A stretch of DNA of 42,084 nt from Chara braunii. Taxonomy: Eukaryota; Streptophyta; Charophyceae; Charales; Characeae. The stretch is taken from contig BFEA01000152.1 of NCBI GenBank assembly GCA_003427395.1, positions 967,372-1,009,455 of the forward strand, read 5' to 3'. Both the position numbers and the translations under genes were made by a program. Below are positions 30,873 through 41,424 of the stretch, piece by piece. Every line of letters starts with the position of its first letter. Within the stretch, counting starts at the first letter, position 1. A model generated the notes under the pieces. It ran no database searches, was not told the origin of the DNA, and worked only from the letters and a program-made list of their open reading frames with translations.

Positions 30873-31055
30873 GGGTAGCAACTGCCCCTACTCTTAGGCC
30901 ATGTGGGGAAGCGAGCGCGCGCGTACAGGAAACTCCCACACCATGTGAGCCTTTGACAGAGGTTGCAGGCCCGTGCCTAGTTAGCTGTCTAGAGACGGTT
31001 TGTGTTAGCGTCTCTCTAGGCACTTCCCTCACAGGTGTGGTAGAAAAGTGAAAAG

Positions 31056-31535
31056 TTGAAGGAGAGGATGGCAGCCTGGGCCAAAATGAAGAAAGATAGT
31101 GAAGGACAACTAGTGTTAGTTGATGTAGAAGTTTTCAGAAGCAGAGTAGGGACCCTTATAGATTCAGGGGCTACTCGTAGTTATATTAGTCGTAAAGCGC
31201 TGAAGAAGCTGAGGCTAGGATTGAAAGTCCAAAAGTTAGAAGACCCCATAGTTAGTGTCCTTGCAGACAACAACACTATGCGTGTTGAGGACTACGTAGA
31301 GGGAGTCCAAGTGTATTTTCGCCTAGAGAAAGATGGGAAGGTGGAGAAAGTTCTCCATTCCCTGACTCTCCTCGTACCGGATGACCTTCCTTTTGATACA
31401 GTCCTAGGCATGGACTGGGCAGGGGCCACACTCCATTTGAGAGAGCATGAGTGTAGGCTCCCTAGTCCGTTAGGTGAGGTTAAGATAACTCCTTGGCACA
31501 TTGCTGTCTCACTGCTCCCGCGTTTGCAGGACTAG
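31056..31535 (+). pseudogene. Protease of element 2
   Basis: The frame is open from about 31056. The active site is intact as TLIDSGATRSYIS (near 31150), and DDLPFDTVLGMDWAG marks the second conserved block. As a retropepsin it would act as a dimer. Its frame is separated by stops from both gag and RT, so it cannot be made as part of a polyprotein now. Confidence 0.88.
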
Positions 31536-32545
31536 TGAAAAAGGAGCAACTACAGGATCGGGTCTTCGTAGCGTATGTCAGACCTGTTATTGAGTTCAAA
31601 GACTTAACTGAGCCGCCAACAGGAGTAGTACCGCGGCCAATCCAGCATAGAATAGAGATAGAGCCTGGTAGTAGAACTCCTAAGGGAGAAGTCTACAAGA
31701 TGTCTCCTAGGGAGTTAGCTGTGCAAGCAGTTGGATGAGCTCCTTGAGAAAGGTTGGATTAGGCCAAGCCCGTCTCCTTTTGGAGCACCAGTTTTGTTTG
31801 TCCCCAAGAAGGAAAGAGAGCTGCGTATGTGTATATAGATTATAGGGGTCTGAATGCGATTACAACCAAGAACGTTGAACCACTACCCAGGATAGACGAT
31901 CTCGTAGATCGAGTGCAGGGGTGCAGATATTTTTCAAAGATCGATTTGAAGTCCGAATACCATAAGATAGAAGTCCATCCTGATGACCAGTATAAGACTG
32001 CGTTCCGGACTTGATATGGGCATTATGAGTTCATAGTGATGCCCGTTGGACTGACCAACGCGCCTGCTACATTCCAGCGCTGTATGAATGATTTGTTTAG
32101 GTCGTAGTGTATTTAGACGACATTTTAGTGTTCAGTAGGACCCTCCAAGAGCATCAGGGTTATTTGAGGCAGGTCTTGGAGAAGCTGAGAGAAGTTTTTT
32201 AGACGACATTTTAGTGTTCAGTAGGACCCTCCAAGAGCATCAGGATTATTTTAGGCAGGTCTTGGAGAAGCTAAGAGAAGCTAACTTCAAGATCAATGCG
32301 AAGAAGTGCGAGTGGGCCAAGACACAAGTCTTGTACTTGGGCCACGTGTTAGACGGAGATGGCATTAAGCCTGAGGACAGTAAGATAGCGGTGATTAGAG
32401 ATTGGCCAACGCCCCGCACATTGACTGAGTTGCGGTCGTTCTTAGGTCTGGCTAACTACTATAGGAAGTTCGTGAGGAACTTCTCAACTATCGCCGCTCC
32501 CCTTCGCAGGTTGCTCAAGAAGAGGCAATCTGGCAGTGGGATAAA
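31536..32545 (+). pseudogene. Reverse transcriptase of element 2
   Basis: The blocks in order are [67 protein letters not shown], then [19 protein letters not shown] deletion lies before the catalytic YLDDILVFS (32110). An 86-base tandem duplication (32112 and 32198) repeats the YLDD region and shifts the frame. The thumb follows as VLYLGHVLDGDGI and RSFLGLANYYRKFV. Frameshifts lie near 31740 and 31835, with a TGA at 32012. Confidence 0.9.
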
Positions 32546-33144
32546 GATTGTACGTCTGCGCTAAAGAAGTTGAAGCGCGCATTAATAGAGTATCCTATCC
32601 TCAAAGTAGCAGATCCGTCCTTGCCATTTGTCGTCACCACAAACGCAAGTCAGTATGGTATAGGCGACGTGTTACCGCAGAACGACGGCAATGGCTACTG
32701 ACCCATAGAGTTCATGTCAGCACGGATGCCCTGAGAGAAGGTTGCTACCTCGACGTATGAGAGGGAACTCTACGCTCTCAGGCAGGCCTTAGAGCACTGG
32801 AAGCACTACCTGCTTGGGAGGTACTTCAAGGTGTATTCATACCATGAGACCCTTAGATGGCTGAAGACACATGCCAAGATGACACCTAAGTTGACTAGGT
32901 GGGCCGCTGAGATAGACCAGTGAAACTTTGAGCTCAAGCTGGTTAAGGGCAAGTACAATGTAGTTGCGGAATATCTGAGTAGGAGATCAGACTACTTTGG
33001 AGCTATAGTTTACTATCTGGACATAGGGAGTGACCTGTAGGAGAAAGTTAGACAGGCGTATGCGCAGGACCCTATTTATAGTGACCTCCTCAAAAGAGTC
33101 AAGGCCGCAGAGACGGAACCAGACTAGCGCACTACAGAGGGACT
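32546..33144 (+). pseudogene. RNase H of element 2
   Basis: Reading with one frame change, the blocks are LKKLKRALIEYPILKVADPS, FVVTTNASQYGIGDVL, STYERELYALRQALEHWKHY and LLGRYFKVYS, followed by LVKGKYNVVAEYLSRRSDY. The first catalytic Asp position reads Asn (TTNAS instead of TDAS). Several stops are present, including TGA near 32922. Confidence 0.83.
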
Positions 33145-34227
33145 GTGTTTGAGAAGACCAATGTAGTAGACCGCCTGTGCGTCCCTAACAGTGAGGAGAT
33201 TCGTAGTTTGATCCTAGGGGAATGCCACTACAAAGAGGGACATTTCGGTTGGCAAAAGATTCTAGCCAATCTGATGTATGCATATACCTGGCCAGGAATG
33301 AAAGCTGACTGCATAGAGTATGTCCGCAGTTGCAAAGTATGCGAGAGAAACAAGAGTACTATGCGAGCCCCTCTTGGTCTTCTCAGACCCTTGCCTATTC
33401 CAAACCAGCCCGGAAACTTAGTGTCCATCGACTTTATGGATACCCAAGTCAAGAGTAGGTACGACAAGAGCCAAGTCATGGTCATAGTTGATAGATTTAG
33501 CAAATATGTTGTCTTTGGTCCTTTGCCTGCAGAGGCCCGTACTGAATTAGTGATTCAGAAGTTTTTTTATTTTTGGGTTAGTGAGCATGGATTCCCATTG
33601 TTTGTAGTTAGCGCTAGAGATGGTCGCGTCACTAGCTAGAACTGGCAGGAACTGATGAGAGTCCATGGATCCAAGTGGTTGATGTCGTCTGGCCACCATC
33701 CAGAGACTAACGGTAAGATTGAGCAGATGAACAAGATCCTGCAGCAAGTTCTACGCATGTATATTAGACCCGATTAAGGCAATTGGGACGAGATGTTGCC
33801 CAAGGTAGCGGGTGCGTACAATAACCGCGTGCACTTGTCCACCTGTCGCACTCCCAATGAGTTGCACAAGTTCTTTAGACCGCGCAGACCGTTTGAGGGA
33901 CTTAACAACCGGGATCAGATTCACAGGCTACGACCCGGTACGAGGGAGTTCGCAATACAGCACGAGAAAGATATAGCCACTGTTGTTGAGAACCTCAGGA
34001 AGGCCCAAAACCGGATGATAGAACAGGCTAATAGGCACTATCGCCCGTCACAGTTCCAAGTAGGCGATTTAGTCTGGGTCAAGTCCAAAGAGGTTGCTCC
34101 TGAGGAAAACATCTCGTAGAAGTTACTGCCCGCGTATAGAGGACCGTGGCCAGTTCTAGAAGTCAAGGGCGGAGAGGATGGGCCGTCCTACACAGTAGAG
34201 ATACCAGCACACCTCCATACCTACCCT
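33145..34227 (+). pseudogene. Integrase of element 2
   Basis: The zinc-binding module ECHYKEGHFGWQK to CKVCERNK is intact (about 33220-33350). The core has VSIDFMDTQ (first Asp), VVSARDGRVTS (second Asp, near 33615), a TAG at 33637, and HPETNGKIEQMN with the catalytic Glu. Another stop lies near 33776. The C-terminal part includes AGAYNNRVHLSTCRTPNEL and FQVGDLVWVKSKE, then a TAG near 34117. Confidence 0.9.
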
Positions 34228-34521
34228 GTGTTTCACGCATCAAAGTTGTTGCCGTGTGTCACAAGTCAACAATTTCCATCTAGACGGTCCATGATTCCTC
34301 CGGACATGGACGGAAGGTACGACATTGACGACATCGTAGGTGAAGATGTGTTTAGAACAGGAGGTAGAGGTTGTCCACAGAAACAATATAAGGTCCAATT
34401 TGCTTATCAGGAGCCAGAGGACGACCGCTGGTTTACGAGAATAGAACTTCTAGAGACAGCTCCCGACATAATTAGAGCCTATGAGAGAGATAAGAAAGGA
34501 AAAGGTCCTGCCTTGGACTGA
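34228..34521 (+). pseudogene. Chromodomain-like tail of element 2
   Basis: After YPVFHASKLLPCV, the words YDIDDIVGEDVFRTGGRG, QYKVQFAYQEPEDDRWFTR and ELLETAPDIIRAYERD show the chromodomain-like arrangement of beta strands and helix. The frame is open to TGA 34519. Confidence 0.78.
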
Positions 34522-34547
34522 GTTATTCTCGGAGGACCTCGAATTTA

Positions 34548-34559
34548 GGCCGGCGGGAG
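34548..34559 (+). other. Polypurine tract of element 2
   Basis: GGCCGGCGGGAG directly precedes the 3' LTR start TGAAACGG. It is not purely purine, so a decayed tract is likely. Confidence 0.55.
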
Positions 34560-35506
34560 TGAAACGGTATTCACCAGTTCGCAGTAGCCGATGCAGATCC
34601 CAAGGCTCGATCCGTACTCATCATCTTACCTGTGTACAGTATTTGTGTCGACCCCGAGAGTTGAACCCGTGACCTGTGTATTTGTAACAGTTGGTGGATT
34701 GTCGTAGGGTCTGTAGGTAGAAGGGGTTCGATCTGTAGATCTGTCGAGTAGAAGTCTTAGGGGGTTCTAGAAGTCATAGCTGTAGAACTTCTGAAAGGTC
34801 AAGGTCGTAGCTGCTACAGTCTTGAAGGGTTAAGGTCATAGCTGCTAAAATCTTCGAAAGGCCAGGACCCAGACTTCCGGAAGGTCCTAGAAGTGGCCTT
34901 TCGAAGTTGCTCACGTTTTGGCTGAGGCAGGTGGCCAAGTGGGCAAGTGGTGAGCCCAACTGCAGTATGTCGGCAGTGCGACTGCATCGAGTTGGCAGTG
35001 CAAACCCATGCAGTCAGCAGTACCAGTCCCAGTCAGTCCTAGTCCAGTCAAGCAAGTACCGCATGGGACTGTGTGCACCACGGGCGAGGGAAAGGGCCAG
35101 ACCAACGAGCTACAGAAGTATAAATCAAAGGGCAGCGTCCAGCCATTCATTCATTCTTGCGTGAGCCATGCGGAAGCGCTGCCACAGCGACTTGTCCGAG
35201 GTGGTCTGCAGTGAGCCCGAAGACAAAGTGGGCAACAGAGAACGAGCTTAGCCATAGCGATAGGGTAGTAGCGGCCATAGCCGCCATAGCTGTAGATAGA
35301 GTGTAGCATGTGTGAGTGTGTGTGTCTGTACAGAGCATCATGTGTGGGATATCCAGGGTGATCTTGTGTGTGCAAACAGAGAGTTGTGTGGGCGCTGAGT
35401 TACCATAGCCATTGAAGTGAACTTGTACCTGAACTGTGTTCTTGGCTACCATATCTCTGAGTTTTGAGTGGGTGCTTGTCGCCAGTTTGCTGCGCACCTG
35501 TTTGCA
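34560..35506 (+). repeat. 3' LTR of element 2
   Basis: It starts TGAAACGG and ends about CACCTGTTTGCA, collinear with 27696-28632. The TATA box is at 35119-35125. It carries a 12-base insertion GAGTTGGCAGTG (about 34990) absent from the 5' copy. Confidence 0.88.
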
Positions 35507-35768
35507 TGCATGCGAAGTGTGAATGAGAGCGAGTCTGATTGCATTTGTGTGCGTGGGAGGTTAACCCATGTGTGCTTAAAAGGGGGGATTGTGAAATGCA
35601 GATGAATAAAATCCAGATTCCAGTGTGCAAGGAATATGAGTGGGAACGATATAAAGAAAGCCAAGTTGCGAAATCACACAGACGTTCAAGTAGTCGTGTA
35701 CAAGCAGAAAGCACAAATACACCGAGATTCCATCCAAATAAGAGCAATACAATGAACTCATGAGCCAA
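35507..35768. other. Unassigned spacer between element 2 and R1 copy 3
   Basis: No recognisable domain or repeat. It ends GAGCCAA just before the TGTTC start of R1. Confidence 0.5.
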
Positions 35769-36739
35769 TGTTCAAGGCCTCAGGCCACACCAACACAGTA
35801 TCCAATGTCGCTAGTCTCTGTCTGGCGCCCAGCGCCCCGCCTACACTACTCGCCTTTTTTACCTGCATCAGCATTCAGGCAACAGCCTCACTTCCACGCT
35901 TGAAGACCAATGTACATGACGTCAACACCATAGCCGACCTCTCTCATGTACCTGGTACGTATCTCGTCTCCGCTCATCAGACCCTGACCACCCACACTCG
36001 CCTTCTTCCTGAAGACCACCGATGGCACTCTTACCCCCGAGCGCCCTGCAGGCCTGGCTATGGCTGCTCGTGCTCCGCTGCCCAGCAGCACACCTCTCAC
36101 CTCTCAAGCACCCGTATGCGCCCTGGCCACAAGCGCAGCATGCAGCGTCTCGCGCAGCAACGCAGCAGCATGACTGCATTGCCTGCATGGGCCAGAATGC
36201 CAGACCCTGGCTGCCTGCTTCCCTATATGGAAGTGGAAGCCTCTGTTTGGCTGCATGTGGCCTGGCTGGGAAGCTTCCAGTAGCTTCCGGTCGGGCCCCA
36301 GTGCCTGCGCCCAGGCCCAGTGCTGCAGTCGAGGGCCTCAGCCCTTTACGGTTGGGCATGACCTGAGTTTCCAGACTTGGGCCGTTTGCTGCATTTGCAC
36401 AGGACCTGGGCTATGTACGTCGACAATGCTGCTTTTGCGTAGGCCCGTAGCCACTTCGTGATGCATCTGCCCTGCATTGTGTGTGTATGTGCCCAGACGC
36501 AACTATCAAGGCCTAGGCCAAACTGTACGGCGCAGATTAGAGAGGCTCACGCTTCCATTCAACCAACTGGCATGCTGTAACAGCCTGAGTACCCTCATAT
36601 GGAAAATGTCAAATTTTGGCTCTAGTGAATATTCAGGCCCGCCTTCACTTAGGGCGGGCAAAGGGCTTGCTGAGGGCCTCTGCCCAGAACATGTGCATGT
36701 CTTATAAGGGCCCTGTGAGGGCTCATTCCTTGCATTCCA
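35769..36739 (-). repeat. Dispersed repeat R1, copy 3; candidate 3' LTR of element 3
   Basis: On the minus strand it starts TGGAATGC next to a purine tract (36740-36749) that follows the pol stop of element 3, and ends TTGAACA. TG/CA ends and this position fit an LTR of 971 bases. It shares blocks with R1 copies 1 and 2, including the hairpin word GCCCGCCTTCACTTAGGGCG (about 36640). The sequence at 41425-42084, where the other LTR should be, did not match by eye, so the assignment is open. Confidence 0.55.
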
Positions 36740-36772
36740 TCCCCCTTAGCTTCGAAAGTCTGCTGAGATGCT

Positions 36773-37100
36773 TCATGCTGGTGCCTTCCCCTTCAAGCTT
36801 CTTTCATACTCTGCCACGATTTGAGGAGCTGTCTTGACAAGTTCCTCTCTTGTGAACCATCGATCTTCCTTAGCATTTGTGTGATGCCTGAACCGTACCC
36901 TGTACTCCTTCATAGGTTTAGGCGGTCTTCCTCAGCCAGCTGGCTTGGGAACAGGCATGTATCTGTGTTCCAGAATATCGTTGACGTCCACATGACCATC
37001 CATGGTTGGGGGCAGCATTGATATCCTTGATGGAAATTGTTGCGTCTCAACGAAAGGTGCAAGCTTTGAGGCGTGAAACACAGGGTTAAGTGCGTAGGTG
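36773..37100 (-). pseudogene. Chromodomain-like tail of element 3
   Basis: The minus strand reads YALNPVFHASKLAPFVE, then QQFPSRISMLPPTMDG, DVNDILEHRYMPVPKPAG, a TGA, then KPMKEYRVRFRHHTN, EDRWFTREELVKTAPQIV and AEYERS. TGA at 36773-36775 is followed within 24 bases by the purine tract, so this is the original end of pol. Confidence 0.8.
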
Positions 37101-38340
37101 ACCAGGGATTCGCATCATGTACGAGGGGCCATCCAAATCACTACCCACAATTTCTAAGACTTCCCACAGACCGAAACACTGACCCAACTCACTAGCATTG
37201 ACCCAGACACGTTCCCCTACTTGAAATGTTGACTGTCGGCGATGCTTGTTCTGAAAAGCAATCATTGCTTCCTGAGATTTCTTGATGTGTTCGACAGTCT
37301 GTTGCAACAACTTCTCGTACTGGACACCGAACTCTATGGTTCCAAGGGTTGCAGCAGTCAGGTAGAAGGAAGTCTAGAGCAGATCTAGGCTTCCATGCAG
37401 CTGATTAGGACTGACACCGGTGGTGCTGTGTACAGCATTGTTGTACAGGCTGGCGATGAGAGGTTGTTTCTAATCCCAATCATCCTGGCTGGGCTTGATG
37501 TCATGCCTCAGCAGATGCTGCACCACACGGGTCATCTTTTCAGGCTGCCCATTTTCTTCAGGATGATTCCCAGAAGTCCAGCGGCCTTTTTCCACATCTC
37601 GCTGGTGAATCAGACATCTCTATCACTAACAATTGTCTTTGGCAGCCCAAAGTCACGCACCCAGTTATACATAAATAACTTGATGGCGAGCTCAATCCTG
37701 GCAGTCTCTGGCATGGCGATTACTCTAGCCTACTTAGTGAACCTATCAACTATGATGAAGATATGCCTTTTGCCACTCTTGCTGGTCATGAGGGTATCCA
37801 TGAAGTCCATGGAAACACTTTGTCCCGGACCAGCAAGAATGGGTAAAGGTTTTAATAACCCAAGCATAGCTGGAGTCTGCGGTTTGTCCCATTGACAGAC
37901 GTGGCAAGTGTGAACGTAGGTCTTCGCATCGTCAAGCATGTTAGGCCACCAGAATCGTTGTACCAAGTTAGCAATAGTCTTCTTGTAGCCGAAATGTCCT
38001 GTTGCGTCATGGCACTCAGCTAAAAATAAACTACGCAAATTCTCTCTGGATGGGACCACTAACCTTTTGAATCCTGCGTTCTCAAGAAAGAGCAACCCAT
38101 CCAACAACACAAACTCGACAGTTGTGGCCTTGTCTTGGGCCTCAAGTTTTGCGTCATGGCACTCAGCTAAAAATAAACTACGCAAATTCTCTTTGGATGG
38201 GACCACTAACCTTTTGAATCCTGCCTTCTCAAGAAAGAGCAGCCCATCCAACAGCACAAACTCGACAGTTGTGGCCTTGTCTTGGGCCTCAAGTTTGCGA
38301 ATGATGTCCATCTTGACAGGGTCTTCCTTGTAGGCTTCCA
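37101..38340 (-). pseudogene. Integrase of element 3
   Basis: The segment before and including the zinc module is open on the minus strand, ending AGFKRLVVPSRENLRS, LFLAECHDATGHFGYKK and TCHVCQWDK. An in-frame 147-base tandem duplication (38004 and 38151 on the + strand) repeats about 49 residues just before the zinc module. The core shows SVSMDFMDTLM (first Asp), a TAG after FIIVDRFTK (near 37733), KTIVSDRDV (second Asp) and a further stop. The catalytic Glu lies in EENGQPEKM. The C-terminal part FQVGERVWVNASELG lies at about 37200. Confidence 0.88.
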
Positions 38341-38880
38341 CCAAGGATAGAGTTACATTCTTAGATAAGCCAAACTCGATAATCAGCGCACCTAGGTAGT
38401 CTGCCCTACGTGACAGCGCATCAATAACCTTGTTATACTCTCCTTTCACATAGTCAAGCTTGAAGTCGTACTGATCTATGACGTAAATCCAACCGTTTGC
38501 GTGCATCGAAGAGAACAAGTTGTGTCTTGATCCACTTGAGTGTCTGATGGTCAGTTCTCAAGTAGAAGAACCTTCCCAATAGATAGTGCCTCAAGTACAA
38601 GAATTTTAGAGAGGGCGTAGAGTTCCGTTTCGTGGGTGGAGTTCGACAATTTCTTCGATGGCATCTTCTTGCTCATGTACTCGATCGGCGTGAACTTCTT
38701 CCCTTCCTGCTGAGCCAACACTGCGTCAATGGTCACAACAAATGACCTTTGAGGATCGGGGACCATGAGAACCTCATGATGTGTAAAGGCATGCTTCAAT
38801 CTCTTGAAAGCAGCCTCGCATGCGTTTGTCCGTTTTCACGGAGTGTCAAGGCACGTTAGATCAGTCAAGGGAGATGAGAT
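38341..38880 (-). pseudogene. RNase H of element 3
   Basis: MKHAFTHHEVLMVPDPQRSF, VVTIDAVLAQQEGKKFTP, IEYMSKKMPSKKLS and STHETELYALSKI are readable from about 38799 downwards. The DASxxGIG segment is deleted (VVTIDAVLAQQ), removing the first catalytic Asp. A shift leads to WIYVIDQYDFKLDYVKGEYN and VIDALSRRADYLG (about 38490-38390). Confidence 0.83.
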
Positions 38881-39663
38881 CGTACCATAGTTCAGTACAA
38901 AATTGCGGTAATAAGCACACATCCTGAAGAATGATCTGGCCTCAGTCACAGATTGGGGTTGTGGCCAGTCTATAATGCTAGCCACCTTTGCATCTTCAGG
39001 CCTAATCCCCTCCATGGATACTTCATGACCCAAGTACAAGAATTTTAATGCCCGCAAACTCGCATTTCTCTAAATTTATCTCATACTTGTGCGGCCGGAG
39101 GAGAGAGTACCTTGTCTACATGCTGAGCATGCTTGTCGACAGTTCTACTAAATATAAGGATGCCGTCGAGGTACACGACGATAAACTTATCCAAGTAGTC
39201 ATGAAAAATCCTATTCATGGCGTGCTGGAATGTATGCGGCGCATTGCAAAGGCCGAAGGGCATCACCACAAACTCGTACATACCGTACCTGGTTTGAAAT
39301 GCGGTTTTGTGCTGGTTCCGCTCTAATGGCAATCTAATGGTAGTCGGATTTCAAGTTAATGTTTGTGAAGTACGTACATCCCTGCACCCTATCCAGCAGG
39401 TCATCGATGCGGGGTAGGGGCTTTGCGTTCTTAACAGTGATGGCATTGAGGCCCCTATAATCAATCGACATCCTTAATGATCCCCCCTTCTTCGGGACGA
39501 ATAGAAATGGTGAGCCGAAGGGGGAGGTGCCAGGCCGTATCCAACCCTTTTTTGTGAGCTCTTTCGGTTGTCGACGAAGCTCGTCGAACTCGGCCGGAGC
39601 CATCCTATAGATTCTCCATTTGGGTATCTTGCTCCCAGGGATGATCTCTGTGGCATGGACAAC
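38881..39663 (-). pseudogene. Reverse transcriptase of element 3 (active-site Asp lost)
   Basis: MAPAEFDELRRQPKELTKKG starts near 39603, then [36 protein letters not shown] and INLKSDYH. A frameshift near 39335 precedes [16 protein letters not shown] and [15 protein letters not shown]. The catalytic motif reads YLDGILIFS (about 39157-39175), so the second Asp of YLDD is Gly. The thumb block SVTEARSFFRMCAYYRNFV lies near 38930. Confidence 0.9.
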
Positions 39664-39725
39664 CTCCTTGTCTACGACACATGTGGGCTCATCAAATAGA
39701 TCAGGGTACTTAGCAACAACACTCT

Positions 39726-40379
39726 CTATCTCTGGGGGTGATTTAACAGCCTCCCCTTCTCAGAGACAAAGACCAGGTACATACCCTCCTCTTGGTTCTG
39801 TTTATAATAATTGTAGAAGGCTGATGTGCACAAGCATCCGTAGGAGTGAATTAACCTACTAGCCTTATAGTTAGCTAGTCTAACGGTCCTCCCATTAGGC
39901 AACTCGTGCTTTAGCATTTTTTTGTCCCAGTCAAAGTGGGGCTTGGCAACCTCATGGTAGTACATACCTAACAACATGTCAAATGGTAGGTCCTCGCTAA
40001 CCAGGAACAAAATCCTATGATTAAGTTCCCCTCCTGCATAGGAGAAAGTGTAGACCACGTCCTTGACGTTGTCCTCCACCAACATGCGCTCTCAATAAAG
40101 TTAAGTGATGAAAACTCATAATATTCGTATAGGCCAAAGTAGATGCTACCGGTCTACTCAGGCGCTGCACCCGGTCATGCAGGCGCAGTCTCTCAACGTA
40201 GTCGCGAAGTTCCGTGTGGAGCCGATGTCTACGAAGGCACCGCACTTGCGGCCACCTACACCAACTTCCACAATGAAGTGCTCCCCTTTAGGACCTCGAC
40301 TTAGTGCCACCCAAGACTCGGGAGGGTCTTTTGCTGACCACTCACTTTGTAGGTCCTCCAAGGTCCCAGACACATCCAA
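39726..40379 (-). pseudogene. Protease of element 3
   Basis: FIVEVGVGGRKCGAFVDIGS is the flap and active-site region (about 40260-40205). The usual Asp-Ser/Thr-Gly reads Asp-Ile-Gly. After a frameshift, ILFLVSEDLPFDMLLGMYYH provides the second conserved block (about 40010-39955). Upstream and downstream residues are poorly conserved. Confidence 0.78.
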
Positions 40380-40398
40380 CGAACAGAGTATCGTTGGG

Positions 40399-41397
40399 TC
40401 AATGCGTTTGCGGGGTGACTAAGGAGCCAATAGCTTCGGCCAACTCTTGAAACGGGGAGGGTACATCACTGGCTTCAATACGAGCAGAAGCAGCTACAAC
40501 TTCTACTGGCCCTATGTGTTTCCTGAGCTGGAACTCGTAGAAGCCCCACTCTGGGAAGACACTTTGGGAAGAAGGAATCCCCCCCTTAGGTGGTATCTTA
40601 TGAGAAACCTTTGCGTTCTTGTATTTGAATTGCTGATGGGCGTACTCACTGCAGTTAATGCAATCACCCCGTGTATAACGGTTTCGCGACATATCTTGAT
40701 CCAAACCCGGTCTAACCCAAGCCGCTATCTTGTTGGGGTTTGCCCTTGACTCCTCTGTTAACCGCCCTTGCCGCGGCTACCTGCCTTAAACGTTACCAAA
40801 GCAGCAAGGTTGCTACACTCAGCATTCGCTGTCTAACTCTGAATCGTCCACAAGGTCTGAGAAGTCCTCGATCTCAGTTTGAGTCCCATCGGCCTCAACC
40901 ATCATCAATTGACTCCCCTTCTTCTTCCACTCTTGTGGAGTCTCTCTTTCTTCGGTCTGTAGGGAGTTGTTGAGCACCTCCAAGTGTGGCGTCTATATCT
41001 AGAGCCTTTTTGCTGAAGGTCTCGAACGTGTGATACTCTAGCCGAGCCTCGCTGGCTAACTAGTTCTTGATGTCTGTGGGAAGACACCGTCGTCTTGGAG
41101 ATTGACTGCCCGTTAGTGTCCGACATTCCAAGCGAAAAACCAGACGAGGTTGCCACAGTTGATGCCCTAGATGTACCCATTGCTACAGCGCTAGCTGCTG
41201 CTGCTGCTGCTAATGTTCTTTTTACAGCTGCTGCAGCTTCCCTCACAGTGTCAAGATTACGGGCCCTTGCTTCGGCCCTTAGCCTTCTCTCATTTTCCGG
41301 TAGCAGGACCTGGAACACTACAGGTACTCTTAAGTGTATCACGCCTAGTCTGCCTTCTATCATCAGCTGTACCTTCACGGCCATCTGATCCACTCAT
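40399..41397 (-). pseudogene. gag of element 3, apparently missing most of the capsid
   Basis: The start ATG at 41395-41397 gives MSGSDGREGTADDRRQTRRD. A second frame then provides LLPENERRLRAEARARNL with an Ala-rich tail, probably a coiled coil. The knuckle near 40650 reads CINCSEYAHQQFKY, where the last Cys is Tyr. The span between N-terminus and knuckle is about 700 bases, too short for a complete capsid of this family, and no capsid block was recognised, so an internal deletion is likely. Confidence 0.72.
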
Positions 41398-41410
41398 TGG
41401 CTAGGCAGAA

Positions 41411-41423
41411 GCTGTCTGCACCA
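41411..41423 (-). other. Candidate primer binding site of element 3
   Basis: Minus strand TGGTGCAGACAGC follows GAACAT, which could be the end of a 5' LTR. The tRNA was not identified. Confidence 0.45.
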
Positions 41424-41424
41424 A

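Larger units (their letters stand above)
27696..35506 (+). mobile_element. Element 2: Ty3/gypsy retrotransposon with both LTRs
   Basis: Its order is LTR, gag with CCHC knuckle, protease, RT, RNase H, integrase, chromodomain-like tail, polypurine tract, LTR. The LTRs are close: about nine differences were counted by eye in the first 200 bases. It therefore looks younger than element 1, yet every gene is interrupted. It lies inside the presumed fourth intron of the CLEC16A/GFS9 homologue, in the same orientation. No matching target-site duplication was found by eye. Confidence 0.93.
36773..41397 (-). mobile_element. Element 3: Ty3/gypsy retrotransposon internal region (-)
   Basis: Read on the minus strand, gag, protease, RT, RNase H, integrase and a chromodomain-like tail follow each other from 41397 down to 36773. 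The tail closely resembles that of element 2 (QQFPSR, MDG, DRWFTR, TAPQIVAEYER), so the two belong to related lineages. It carries many stops, a mutated RT active site and a short gag, so it cannot move on its own. A candidate primer site is at 41411-41423. Confidence 0.92.
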
